Positions 7,359 through 15,825 of a DNA stretch of 42,064 nucleotides are shown one piece after another. The position numbers were made by a program, and so were the translations under genes. The first letter of the stretch is position 1. The number at the start of each line of letters is the position of its first letter. Source of the DNA: Sulfurovum sp. (GTDB taxonomy: Bacteria; Campylobacterota; Campylobacteria; Campylobacterales; Sulfurovaceae); the NCBI GenBank assembly GCA_002733215.1, contig NVUY01000023.1, positions 1 through 42,064 of the forward strand. Reading direction: 5' to 3'. Below the pieces are notes generated by a model that ran no database searches, was not told the origin of the DNA, and saw only the letters and a program-made list of their open reading frames with translations.

Positions 7359-8799
7359 CTAACTCTTTAATTGCTCTCGTATCATCAGGTCTACAAACGC
7401 CAAGTGTTTTTGGATAATTAGCAAACTCCTCAGGGTTCTCATCTGCCAGTTTAACAGCATTGATCATCGTGTCGCAAAAATAGTCAATGGTTTCTTTATT
7501 TTCTGTTTCTGTTGGCTCAATCATAATGGCCTCTTTAACAATAAGTGGAAAATACACAGTAGGTGAATGCAGTCCGAAATCAAGTAGGTATTTTGCTATA
7601 TCCATTGCACTTACACCTTTTTTAGCTAAAGTTTTAGCAGATAATACACACTCATGCATACACATACCTGCATAAGGTACATCAAAATAATCTTTGAGTC
7701 GTACTCTTAAATAATTTGCATTTAAAACTGCTTTAGTACTGGCATTTTTCATACCGTTTGAGCCCAATACAGTCATGTAGGTAATTGCTCGTAGTGAAAT
7801 GCCATAGTTTCCGAAAAATGGAGATATCTTACCTATGGAGTTGAATCCACCTGATGTAAATTCATATTTGCCATTTTCTTTTTTGATGCCTAAGTCTGGT
7901 AAAAATTCTTTGAGTTTATCATTGACACCAACGGGACCAGAACCAGGGCCACCACCACCATGTGGCGTAGCAAAGGTTTTATGCACATTGATGTGGATTA
8001 CATCAAAACCAATATCTCCTGGTCTTACTACACCCATAATGGCATTCATATTTGCACCATCATAATACATTAGCGCATCATACTCATGTGCTACATCACA
8101 AAGCTCTTTAATGCGTTTGTTATACATACCCAATGTGTTTGGTACCGTTAACATCACCGCAGCTACATCTCTATTCATTTTCTTCTTAAACGTTTCAAAA
8201 TCTATGGCACCGTTTTCATCAGACTTGATAGTGATCACTTCATACCCAACCATTGCAGCTGTTGCGGGATTAGTACCATGTGAAGAATCTGGAACGATGA
8301 TGTATTTTCTTTTTTCACCTTTACTTTTATGATACTTGTCAATCATCATAATGCCAAGCATTTCACCATGGGCTCCGGCTTGAGGTGTTGTTGTAAAAGC
8401 GCTCATACCAGTAATCTCACACAAGTTTTTCTCAAGTAAGTCAATCGTTTCAAGTGAACCTTGCACATCCTCAGAAAAATTATTTGTCACTACATGAGGA
8501 TGTAGATTTAAAAATCCATCAAGATTTGCGATGCGCTCTACAATTTTTGGATTGTATTTCATAGTACAGGAACCAAGAGGGTAGAAGTTTTTATCTATGG
8601 ACATATTTTTATTTGATAAATTTGTAAAGTGTCTAATGACATCAAACTCACTTACTTCTGGTAGTCTTGCTTTTTCTTCTCTTAAAAGCGAACTATTTAT
8701 TTTAGTATCAACACTTACGTCCAAAGGTGGTAAAGTGATACCTTTACGACCATTTTGAGATTTATCAAAAATAGTTTTTATTTTCATATTTACACTCAT
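7339..8799 (-). CDS. gcvPB: Glycine dehydrogenase (decarboxylating) subunit 2
   Basis: This is the C-terminal half of the P-protein, split from its partner as in many bacteria and archaea. The complex decarboxylates glycine with pyridoxal phosphate and loads aminomethyl onto the lipoyl arm of GcvH. The PLP-binding lysine is K274 in INVHKTFATPHGGGGPGSGP, and the conserved DSSHGTNPAT lies at 171-180. The 486-residue length is normal for the subunit. The start at 8799 overlaps the end of gcvPA by 4 bases, and the gene end overlaps the lipoyl transferase gene by 20, which suggests tight translational coupling. Met-5 is an alternative start. Confidence 0.96.
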   Translation of the reverse strand: MSVNMKIKTIFDKSQNGRKGITLPPLDVSVDTKINSSLLREEKARLPEVSEFDVIRHFTNLSNKNMSIDKNFYPLGSCTMKYNPKIVERIANLDGFLNLHPHVVTNNFSEDVQGSLETIDLLEKNLCEITGMSAFTTTPQAGAHGEMLGIMMIDKYHKSKGEKRKYIIVPDSSHGTNPATAAMVGYEVITIKSDENGAIDFETFKKKMNRDVAAVMLTVPNTLGMYNKRIKELCDVAHEYDALMYYDGANMNAIMGVVRPGDIGFDVIHINVHKTFATPHGGGGPGSGPVGVNDKLKEFLPDLGIKKENGKYEFTSGGFNSIGKISPFFGNYGISLRAITYMTVLGSNGMKNASTKAVLNANYLRVRLKDYFDVPYAGMCMHECVLSAKTLAKKGVSAMDIAKYLLDFGLHSPTVYFPLIVKEAIMIEPTETENKETIDYFCDTMINAVKLADENPEEFANYPKTLGVCRPDDTRAIKELDVKFKY

Positions 8800-10127
8800 A
8801 GTACATCTCCAATAGAACTTACAAAAGCGTCCATCTGCTCTTTTGTTCTTTTTTCAGTGACAGATACTAATATTTGATTTTTAAAAGAATCGTCAATATT
8901 TGCAAGGTTAATACCTGCATAAAAACCTTTTTCTCTTAATCTATCTAAAAAATCATCGCTACTTAAAGGTGTAGAGATAACAAATTCATTAAAAGTATTT
9001 TCTTTATTTAAAATCTCAACGCCATCTATGTTTGATAATTGTTCTTTTAAGTAGCTGGCTTTAGAAAAGCATAGATTTGCCATATCAGCTAAGCCATCTT
9101 TACCTAAAAGCGACATAAATATTGTAGATCTCACAGCTACCAAATTTTGATTTGAACATATGTTTGATGTAGCTCTATGTCTTCTGATGTGTTGCTCTCT
9201 GGCTTGCATGGTGAGTACAAAAATTTCATTTCCATCTTTATCAAGTGTTCTACCTATAATTCTGCCCGGTAAGTTTCTAATATATGCTTCTTTGGTTGCG
9301 ATCATTCCAAATGATGGCCCACCAAAGTTTAGATAATTACCAAGACACTGCCCATCTGCACAAAAGATATCTGCACCCATGCTGGCAGGATCCTTCAGCA
9401 TCCCAAGTGAGATAGGATACGCAGATACTACAGCCAAAGCTTTATGAACATGGAGTTTTTCTATAATGTCTGTAAAATCATCTATCGTTCCAAAAAAGTT
9501 TGGATTTTGGAAAAGATACCCTGCTACACTCTCGTCTATTTTATCGAGTACACTTTGTCTGTTTGTTTTAAAGTTTTCTACATCTATAACTTCAAATTCA
9601 ATATCTCTAAAAGAGAGGTATGTCTGTACCACTTTAATATAGGTCGGGTTAATGCCGCCATCAATTAAAATCTTATTTCTTTTTGTAATTCTCACTGCCA
9701 TCAATGCTGATTCGGCAAGCGCAGATGCACCATCATACATGGATGCATTTGACACGTCCAGCCCACTAAGTTCACATATCATACTTTGGTATTCGTACAG
9801 CACTTGGAGTGTTCCTTGTGATGCTTCTGCCTGATACGGGGTATAGGATGTATAAAACTCAGATCTTCCTGCTAATGCATCCACTGCACTCGGAACGATA
9901 TGATCATAATACCCCCCACCCATAAAGAGTGTTTTATTTGTTACATTTTTTGCGGCAATTGCTTTAAATTTTTCAAATGTTGAAAATTCGTCTAAACCTT
10001 CGGGTAGATTAATGCCAGAAATTTGCAGCTCTTTTGGAACGGATGAAAAAAGATCAGACTCCTTATCAAGTCCGATAAGATCAAGCATTTCTCTAATTTG
10101 TTCGTTTGTATGTGGAGTATATGGCAT
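8796..10127 (-). CDS. gcvPA: Glycine dehydrogenase (decarboxylating) subunit 1
   Basis: This 443-residue protein is the N-terminal half of the split P-protein. It has the type I aminotransferase fold but no PLP lysine; it pairs with GcvPB to make the active site. Typical family segments are visible: the N-terminal MPYTPHTNEQIREML, then FMGGGYYDHIVPSAV near 83-97, then YTPYQAEASQG near 115-125 and the later REQHIRRHRATSNICSNQ. The gene lies 9 bases after gcvH and overlaps gcvPB by 4 bases. No missing motif or frameshift was noticed. Confidence 0.96.
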   Translation of the reverse strand: MPYTPHTNEQIREMLDLIGLDKESDLFSSVPKELQISGINLPEGLDEFSTFEKFKAIAAKNVTNKTLFMGGGYYDHIVPSAVDALAGRSEFYTSYTPYQAEASQGTLQVLYEYQSMICELSGLDVSNASMYDGASALAESALMAVRITKRNKILIDGGINPTYIKVVQTYLSFRDIEFEVIDVENFKTNRQSVLDKIDESVAGYLFQNPNFFGTIDDFTDIIEKLHVHKALAVVSAYPISLGMLKDPASMGADIFCADGQCLGNYLNFGGPSFGMIATKEAYIRNLPGRIIGRTLDKDGNEIFVLTMQAREQHIRRHRATSNICSNQNLVAVRSTIFMSLLGKDGLADMANLCFSKASYLKEQLSNIDGVEILNKENTFNEFVISTPLSSDDFLDRLREKGFYAGINLANIDDSFKNQILVSVTEKRTKEQMDAFVSSIGDVL

Positions 10128-10136
10128 GCTTAGCTC

Positions 10137-10502
10137 TTAAAGTGAATCTACAAAGTTTTTATATGCATCTTCACTCATAAGTGAATCTAACTCATCTGCA
10201 TTTGATACTTTAAGTTTAAATATAAAGTTTCCCTGTGCGTCTTCGTTTAAAACTTCAGGTGTATCAAGAAGTGCTTCGTTAATTTCACATACGTCACCAG
10301 ATATTGGCGTATAGATATCTGAAGCAGCTTTAACAGACTCAATAAATGCCACAGAGTCTCCCATACTTACTTCAGCATCCATCTCCGGAAGCTCAAGAAA
10401 AGTAATGTCACCCAATTGCTCCACTGCATACGCTGAAATACCTACCGTTGCAATATCTCCATTTACTTCTACCCATTCATGTTCTTCATTATATTTTTTC
10501 AT
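10137..10502 (-). CDS. gcvH: Glycine cleavage system H protein
   Basis: GcvH is the small shuttle protein that carries the aminomethyl group on a lipoyl arm between the P, T and L proteins. At 121 residues it has the normal length. The lipoyl attachment lysine is K58 in ESVKAASD, and the family N-terminus HEWVEVNGDIATVGI is clear. The RBS region before the start contains AGGAGAAAAG. It lies 16 bases after gcvT and 9 before gcvPA. Its probable modifying enzymes, LipA and a LipM-like transferase, are encoded in the same operon. Confidence 0.97.
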   Translation of the reverse strand: MKKYNEEHEWVEVNGDIATVGISAYAVEQLGDITFLELPEMDAEVSMGDSVAFIESVKAASDIYTPISGDVCEINEALLDTPEVLNEDAQGNFIFKLKVSNADELDSLMSEDAYKNFVDSL

Positions 10503-10518
10503 CTTTTCTCCTGTAATA

Positions 10519-11589
10519 TTACTTGTTTATAAATGGAAGCGTTGTGATGTTTGCATCTAAGCTTCCTCTATTGTCTCTTAATTGAATCTGTGCATTTTCA
10601 TCATATGTACTGGTGTCAACCATAGCTAAACCTATCCCTTTATTGAGTATTGGGCTAAATGCCGCAGAGGTAACAAAACCAATTTTCTTGTCATTTTGAT
10701 ACACTTCAAAGTCTTTTCTCGCAGATCTTCTTGTTGTGGTAATAAAGGGCAATAAAATTCTTTGAAGCCCCTCTTTTTTTTGTTTCGCCAAAGCATCTTT
10801 GCCGACATAGTCTCTTTTCAAGTTTACAAATTTTTCAAGATTTGCTTCAAGTGGCGTGATGTCTTCACTTAAATCATTTCCATAGAGGCTATATCCCATT
10901 TCAAGTCTTAGAATATCTCTAGCGCCAAGTCCTGCTGGGTTTGCACCATCTGCAAGTAAGGCGTCCCACAATTTTACAGAGGTCTCATTGTCAATATAGA
11001 GCTCAAACCCCAGTTCTCCTGTATAGCCAGTACGACTCAGTAAGCAATCACTATCAAACACTTTAGTTTGGACAAATGAAAAGAATTGTAATGCATCCAA
11101 GTCTACATCAAAGTACTTTTCTAAAATCTCTTTCGATTTTGGACCTTGCACATCTAGTTTGGCATACTCCAATGATTTATCTATTAAAGTTGCATTTGTA
11201 ATTCTTGCATTTAAAGTCTCAAGGTCAAGTTTACTTGTTGCAGCATTCACTACGATCATCAGTTCATCTTCACTTAGTCTATAAACAATTAAATCATCAA
11301 TAACGCCACCTTGGTCATTGAGTAAAAAACCATATTTACACTTTCCAACAGCAAGGGCATCAATATTGACAGAGGTCGCTTCGTTTATGCCTGAAGTTTT
11401 GATATCACCTTTAAAGAAAAACTCCCCCATGTGTGAAGTGTCAAATAAAGCAACACCATTTCTGCAATAACCATGTTCTGCAATAATACCATCAAATTGT
11501 ATGGGCATATCCCAACCACAGAAGCTGACATTTTTTGTTTTTAACTCTTGCTGTCTAGCATGAAGTGGGGTTTTTAATAGTTCTTCCAT
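10519..11589 (-). CDS. gcvT: Glycine cleavage system T protein (aminomethyltransferase)
   Basis: GcvT moves the methylene carbon from aminomethyl-GcvH to tetrahydrofolate and releases ammonia. The 356-residue protein shows the family start (TPLHARQQELKTKNVSFCGW), DTSHMGEF at about 50-57, and YTGELGFELYID in the middle domain. The C-terminal barrel domain holds GFVTSAAFSP. It is the first gene of the seven-gene glycine cleavage/lipoylation operon and is divergent from dut across a 139-base gap. No glycine riboswitch core was recognised upstream of it. Confidence 0.95.
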   Translation of the reverse strand: MEELLKTPLHARQQELKTKNVSFCGWDMPIQFDGIIAEHGYCRNGVALFDTSHMGEFFFKGDIKTSGINEATSVNIDALAVGKCKYGFLLNDQGGVIDDLIVYRLSEDELMIVVNAATSKLDLETLNARITNATLIDKSLEYAKLDVQGPKSKEILEKYFDVDLDALQFFSFVQTKVFDSDCLLSRTGYTGELGFELYIDNETSVKLWDALLADGANPAGLGARDILRLEMGYSLYGNDLSEDITPLEANLEKFVNLKRDYVGKDALAKQKKEGLQRILLPFITTTRRSARKDFEVYQNDKKIGFVTSAAFSPILNKGIGLAMVDTSTYDENAQIQLRDNRGSLDANITTLPFINK

Positions 11590-11600
11590 TTAGAAGCCTT

Positions 11601-11630
11601 TTGTTGATTTTATGTATTCTCATATATAAT
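11601..11630 (+). promoter_or_regulatory. dut: Candidate promoter for dut
   Basis: A TTGTTG box (11601-11606) and a perfect TATAAT box (11625-11630) are separated by 18 bases on the plus strand in the gap between gcvT and dut. A transcript from here would have a leader of roughly 90 bases. A second TATAAT at 11711-11716 lies too close to the start codon to keep the ribosome binding site in the transcript, so it is less likely. The opposite-strand promoter of the glycine cleavage operon must also lie in this gap, but I could not single it out. Confidence 0.35.
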
Positions 11631-11728
11631 GAAAATAAGGGGATATCTCAAGAGGTGTATTTTACTAAAAAAGTACTAAATAAGGCTTGAAAAGGTAGAA
11701 TATGAGATTATATAATGGAAGGCTTTTC

Positions 11729-12409
11729 ATGGACAAAATATTACAAATGCTGGAACTTCAACAAGAACTTAATGATGCAACAAATGGTCTAGGATGGGAA
11801 GATGGCATGACCAAAAATGGCAAAGTCATTGACTGGAAACGTTGTACCTATCTTGAATGTGCGGAACTGATAGAAAGCTACCCCTGGAAACACTGGAAAA
11901 ACATAGATGCAAGACCGGATTATGCCAATATAAAGATAGAAGCGGTAGACATTTGGCACTTTATCATGTCACAGGGACTGGAAGATTATAAAAGAGGAGA
12001 TCTTGGGAGCATAGAAACACTTGCCAACAACATCAATGGTCTTGCAAATTTTTCACTGTTTTCTGCAGAAGTAAAAGAGCACTTTAAAGACTATTATGAA
12101 CAGATAGCCGTAGTAGAAGTCCTGATCAAAATACTCTTTTGCGGAGGATCTACAGAAAAACTCATGGAAGCATTCATCAATGTAGCACTACAATCCGGTC
12201 TTAACCTGGATACACTCTATACACTTTATGTCGGTAAGAATATTTTAAATAAATTTAGACAGAACCATGGCTATAAAGAGGGAACCTACATCAAAATATG
12301 GAACACTGAAGAAGATAATGTGATCATGCAGCGTCTGCTTGAAGAAAATGAAAACCTAAGCCCGGAAGCACTTTATAAGGCATTGGAAGCAGCTTATCCG
12401 AAAGGATAA
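11729..12409 (+). CDS. dut: dUTP diphosphatase (all-alpha dimeric type)
   Basis: This enzyme hydrolyses dUTP (and dUDP) to dUMP, keeping uracil out of DNA and feeding thymidylate synthesis. It belongs to the helical dimeric dUTPase family found in Campylobacter, not the trimeric beta-type. Family segments are LELQQELNDATNGLGWEDG near the start, DWKRCTYLECAELIESYPWK, and KIEAVDIWHF, whose acidic residues bind the metal ions. The ATG at 11729 is chosen because GGAAGG (11717-11722) precedes it by 6 bases and because the family begins at MLELQQ; an in-frame ATG at 11702 would add nine residues. The product has 226 residues. The gene is divergent from gcvT and convergent with the lipoprotein gene. 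Confidence 0.9.
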   Translation: MDKILQMLELQQELNDATNGLGWEDGMTKNGKVIDWKRCTYLECAELIESYPWKHWKNIDARPDYANIKIEAVDIWHFIMSQGLEDYKRGDLGSIETLANNINGLANFSLFSAEVKEHFKDYYEQIAVVEVLIKILFCGGSTEKLMEAFINVALQSGLNLDTLYTLYVGKNILNKFRQNHGYKEGTYIKIWNTEEDNVIMQRLLEENENLSPEALYKALEAAYPKG

Positions 12410-12421
12410 GCTCTGCGGCTT

Positions 12422-13045
12422 TTAATCTATCATCCTGGTCAGGTCTCTTTCTATGATCTGACTTCCCTGTATCGTCACTTTTCTTGCTATACGTATACTT
12501 TTCTCACCCGCATATCCACACTCTTGACCACATTTCACCGTACCTATAAGATAATAACTCCCTGAGGGCACACCATAGAAGGCAAAGTTACCACTCTTGT
12601 CTGAAGCTGTAAATTTCAAATAGTTAAAGAGTCTGGAGTCTGCTTTTTGCATCTTATGTCCCCCTAAATAACTTTCATCATACCACTGCTCAGAATAGCT
12701 TGTCACCGGATTTAAATAAAGTCTTGTATTGGCTCCGAGGATATGTTTATAGGTATCATCCAAATAGATCTTACCTTTAACCGTACCTTTACCTGTTCTT
12801 GCCAAACGATAATACTCTGAAGCCGGGAAACTGATACGTTCCATTTTGTTCTGTTCACCATCTTCTGTCATCAACATTTCAGATTCTGTCAAATTCCCAT
12901 CCAGGTCAGACATATCCACATCATTTTCATTTGTCTGATTCCATGTAGTGTGTTTGGTATGGAGAGGTACATCCGGTTGTACACATCCTGTAAACAGAGA
13001 CATAGACATCACTGTCATTGTCAATGCAGTCATTATTTTAAACAT
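12422..13045 (-). CDS. Putative lipoprotein with a carboxypeptidase-regulatory-like domain
   Basis: I do not recognise a specific function. From the ATG at 13045, preceded by AAGGAA with 5-base spacing, the 207-residue product starts with a lipoprotein signal peptide ending SLFTGC, so Cys-20 is the likely lipidation site. After an acidic, low-complexity linker (about 30-65) comes a beta-rich part (about 85-200). Its segment SDKSGNFAFYGVPSGSYYLI resembles the carboxypeptidase-regulatory-like (CarboxypepD_reg) fold. It is followed by KCGQECG with two Cys residues. An envelope protein is likely. The gene lies 45 bases downstream of the Sel1-like gene and converges with dut, with only 12 bases between. 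Confidence 0.65.
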   Translation of the reverse strand: MFKIMTALTMTVMSMSLFTGCVQPDVPLHTKHTTWNQTNENDVDMSDLDGNLTESEMLMTEDGEQNKMERISFPASEYYRLARTGKGTVKGKIYLDDTYKHILGANTRLYLNPVTSYSEQWYDESYLGGHKMQKADSRLFNYLKFTASDKSGNFAFYGVPSGSYYLIGTVKCGQECGYAGEKSIRIARKVTIQGSQIIERDLTRMID

Positions 13046-13090
13046 TTTAATTCCTTGATTTATAATTGCGCCATTATACAGCATAATATA

Positions 13091-13384
13091 TTAGCACTTC
13101 TTCTTTTTTACCATTTCTTCTAAAAAACCTTTTGCTTCACTATCACCTAAAAAGGCCGCTTTTTGATACCAAAAGGCTGCATTTTGACAACTTTTCTTTA
13201 CCATGTCCCCTTTCTGGTAGCGTTTTGCAAGGTGGTGCTGCGCTTCCATTTCACCCTCTTTGGCAAAGCGATGCAAATGTTTTACATTTCGCTTTTCACC
13301 TTTATAATACTTGATCGTATTAAAAATAAACCAAACCATAAACACAAATAATCCTGCAATAATATAGAGTTCCATATTTTCCAT
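13091..13384 (-). CDS. Small membrane-anchored protein with Sel1-like repeat
   Basis: The 97-residue protein has one N-terminal membrane segment (about residues 5-24, YIIAGLFVFMVWFIF). It is followed by a short basic stretch and then about one and a half Sel1-like/TPR-type units (EGEMEAQHHLAKRYQKGD, then AAFWYQKAAFLGDSEAKGFL). Such repeats normally mediate protein-protein contacts. The function is unknown. It lies between mnmE and the lipoprotein gene on the same strand and may be co-transcribed with them. The first Met is used here, but Met-4 is an equally good start. Confidence 0.6.
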   Translation of the reverse strand: MENMELYIIAGLFVFMVWFIFNTIKYYKGEKRNVKHLHRFAKEGEMEAQHHLAKRYQKGDMVKKSCQNAAFWYQKAAFLGDSEAKGFLEEMVKKKKC

Positions 13385-13426
13385 TTATTTAACCGTTCCT
13401 ACAATTTTCATCTTACACTCTTCCTC

Positions 13427-14767
13427 TTACTTGCCTAAACAAAATTCACCGAACATTTTGTCCAGTATCTCTTCATTATCATACGGTTTGGAGATAGAAG
13501 AGATAGCCTTCACCGCTTCTTGCAAATGATAAGAAAAAAATTCCAATTCACCATCGATCAATGGTATTTTCGCTTCTTTAATGGCACGTTTAGCCTTAGT
13601 CACCGCCTCGATCTGGCGTGCAGAGATAAGCATCAACTCTTCACCCTCACCTATACTGTCAAATAAATGTTCAAGTTTTTCTGTCAATTTAACAAAAGAT
13701 TTTTTAGCACTTACTTCCAAGACCGTATGAGCTTGAAGCTTATCCCTATCAAATTCTCTTTCAAGATCTGACTTATTTAACGCAACTATAATGTGCTTAT
13801 CTTGCAATGATTCCACGATAGAAAGTATTTTTTTATCTTCCTCATCAAAGATTCTTGATCCGTCAAAAAGTGCAATGATAACATCTGCATCCTCTACTGA
13901 ACTCAATGTACGTTCAATACCTATCTTTTCAATAGTATCCTCTGACTCACGAATACCTGCGGTATCAACCAGTCTGATAATATGTGAACCGATACGTACC
14001 TGTTCTTCTATCGTATCTCTGGTCGTACCTGCAATGTCACTCACTATGGCCCTCTCATAGCTAAGTAAAGCATTAAGCAAAGAACTTTTTCCTACATTTG
14101 GCTTTCCTATAATAGCCACTTTAAAACCTTCTATGAGTCCTCTGCGTCTGTGACTGGCTTCAACGATCTCTTCTATCTGTTTCGTCAATGCATCCAGTTG
14201 GATCGTAATATTGTTCATAATATCATCAGGGATATCTTCTTCAGCATAATCTATCATCACTTCGGAGTAGGCCAAAGATCTTAAAAGTGCATCCCTGCTC
14301 TCATCTACAAAAGTTTTAAGTTCACCTTTCATCTGCTTGGCTAAGATCTTTGCAGCATCTACAGATTTTGCTTCGATGAGTTTTGAAATGGCTTCTGCTT
14401 CTGTGAGATCAATTTTACCATTGAGAAATGCCCTTTTGGAAAACTCCCCCGGTTCTGCCAATCTCACACCATAAGCGATGATAGTATCAAGTATCTCCTG
14501 TGCGACGATCATTCCCCCATGACACTGAAATTCTACGATCTCTTCACCCGTAAAGCTGTGTGGTGCTGCAAAATAGATCATGATCGCATGGTCTATGAGT
14601 GCATCTTTTGCATTATAAAGTGAAGTAAGGTGAGCGTGTCGGGGAGTAATGTTTTCTAAATGCGAAATTTTGTGTGCTATCTCCAGCGCTGCATCACCAC
14701 TCACTCTGATAATAGAGATAGAGGCAACACCGTGTGCTGTGGCAATAGCGGCTATTGAGTTATGCAT
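13427..14767 (-). CDS. mnmE: tRNA modification GTPase MnmE (TrmE)
   Basis: MnmE works with MnmG to place an aminomethyl-type group on U34 of tRNAs reading two-codon boxes. The 446-residue protein has the N-terminal formyl-tetrahydrofolate-binding domain (about 1-118, ending EFSKRAFLNGKIDLTEAEAI). The helical domain encloses a GTPase domain with GKPNVGKSS (221-229), GTTRDT (247-252), DTAGI (268-272) and NKSD. The C-terminal CLGK carries the conserved Cys. It lies downstream of jag in the conserved rpmH-rnpA-yidC-jag-mnmE order, but a 149-base spacer with palindromes separates it from jag. Confidence 0.97.
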   Translation of the reverse strand: MHNSIAAIATAHGVASISIIRVSGDAALEIAHKISHLENITPRHAHLTSLYNAKDALIDHAIMIYFAAPHSFTGEEIVEFQCHGGMIVAQEILDTIIAYGVRLAEPGEFSKRAFLNGKIDLTEAEAISKLIEAKSVDAAKILAKQMKGELKTFVDESRDALLRSLAYSEVMIDYAEEDIPDDIMNNITIQLDALTKQIEEIVEASHRRRGLIEGFKVAIIGKPNVGKSSLLNALLSYERAIVSDIAGTTRDTIEEQVRIGSHIIRLVDTAGIRESEDTIEKIGIERTLSSVEDADVIIALFDGSRIFDEEDKKILSIVESLQDKHIIVALNKSDLEREFDRDKLQAHTVLEVSAKKSFVKLTEKLEHLFDSIGEGEELMLISARQIEAVTKAKRAIKEAKIPLIDGELEFFSYHLQEAVKAISSISKPYDNEEILDKMFGEFCLGK

Positions 14768-14916
14768 AACTCATACCAACATGGCTAGCCATGTGAGCAC
14801 TTCGCTGACAAGCATCTAAAATGCAGTGCATGCGAGGCACTAAATGCCGAGTCGTTGAAGAACCCAGTGTTAACGGAGTATGTGGGACTTTGTTCCATAT
14901 ACGGTCTATAAAATTA
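14768..14916. other. Spacer between jag and mnmE with short palindromes
   Basis: This 149-base gap interrupts a gene block that is otherwise tightly packed. It holds a perfect 16-base palindrome, ACATGGCTAGCCATGT (14779-14794), and two small stem-loops with the same loop bases: GCAT-CTAAA-ATGC (14812-14824) and GGCA-CTAAA-TGCC (14836-14848). No open frame of note is present. It may be a decayed mobile palindromic element or an RNA processing region. It does not resemble the other repeat families in this window. Confidence 0.4.
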
Positions 14917-15822
14917 TTATGAGGCATTATTCTTAGTACTGTTAAATTCGTTGATCACAACAAATTTCTTACCTTCTCTACCTGTTTTGACTGCCACATA
15001 TTTATCCGGGAATCTTTCACGTAGCTGTTCCAGTGCGATCTGTACCAATATACCGTCAAGGAAACGTGTTTTACCTTTTCCCTGTTTTTCAACATTTTCG
15101 ATCACCGGTTTAATATAAGACCGGATCATCTCCTGTTGTGTGGTTAAAAATTCTGCGATCTCAAGTTTAATGAATAATTCATATTTGCTATGTAACCAGT
15201 TGAAGATCATATAAGAGAGTGCATTGTAACGGTAGCCTTCTTTTCCGATAAGCAGTGCAGCGTCATTTCCATCTATGAAGATAAGTGCCGTATTCTCCCG
15301 TACATCCACTTCAACCACATCAATGTCGAAACAAGAGTGGTCAAGTAACTCTTTGAGTTGATCTTCTATCATAAGTGCCAACTCATCGTAGATCACATTC
15401 TCTTCTTCGATTTTTTCTTCCAACACTTCTTCTCTACTATCACTATCTGATTCAAAGAAACTGTCCAAGACAGCATCTTTTACAGGTTTAGGCTCTTCAA
15501 AAGATCTCTCTTCTATCAATGCTTTTTGGGATACTTCTTCTTGAGATACTTCTTCTTTTACCGTAGCCATGATCTCAGAAGCCACAGACTCCTCTTCGCT
15601 TATCGTTGGCGTCGTCTCTTCTTCTTTTTTTTCCGCTTTTAACGCTTGTATCGGGGCATTTTTGCGTACAGCGATAATGATCGCTGTTTTTTTGAAAAGT
15701 CCAAAAAGACCTTTAGAGGGGTGCTGCACAACTTCATATTTAAGTTCAGAAATAGAACATTCTAACATCTGGGAAGCTTTTTGATACGCTTCCTCAAGTG
15801 TCGGTGCTTCAACCTTTTTCAT
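14917..15822 (-). CDS. jag: RNA-binding protein Jag/KhpB
   Basis: The protein has the Jag layout. A Jag_N domain at about 1-55 carries the motif HPSKGLFGLFKKTAII. A long acidic linker rich in Glu and Ser spans about 60-155. A KH domain at about 160-235 contains LIGKEGYRYNALSYMI, and a degenerate R3H domain lies at about 240-300. Jag/KhpB proteins bind RNA and are linked to cell shape and division in Gram-positives; the role in Campylobacterota is less clear. The start lies 3 bases after the yidC stop, so the two are coupled, as is usual for this pair. Confidence 0.9.
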   Translation of the reverse strand: MKKVEAPTLEEAYQKASQMLECSISELKYEVVQHPSKGLFGLFKKTAIIIAVRKNAPIQALKAEKKEEETTPTISEEESVASEIMATVKEEVSQEEVSQKALIEERSFEEPKPVKDAVLDSFFESDSDSREEVLEEKIEEENVIYDELALMIEDQLKELLDHSCFDIDVVEVDVRENTALIFIDGNDAALLIGKEGYRYNALSYMIFNWLHSKYELFIKLEIAEFLTTQQEMIRSYIKPVIENVEKQGKGKTRFLDGILVQIALEQLRERFPDKYVAVKTGREGKKFVVINEFNSTKNNAS

Positions 15823-15825
15823 GCT

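Noticed and set aside
11590-11728. Glycine riboswitch upstream of gcvT
   Set aside because: No tandem aptamer core was seen, and the gap of about 110 bases is too short and too AT-rich for one.
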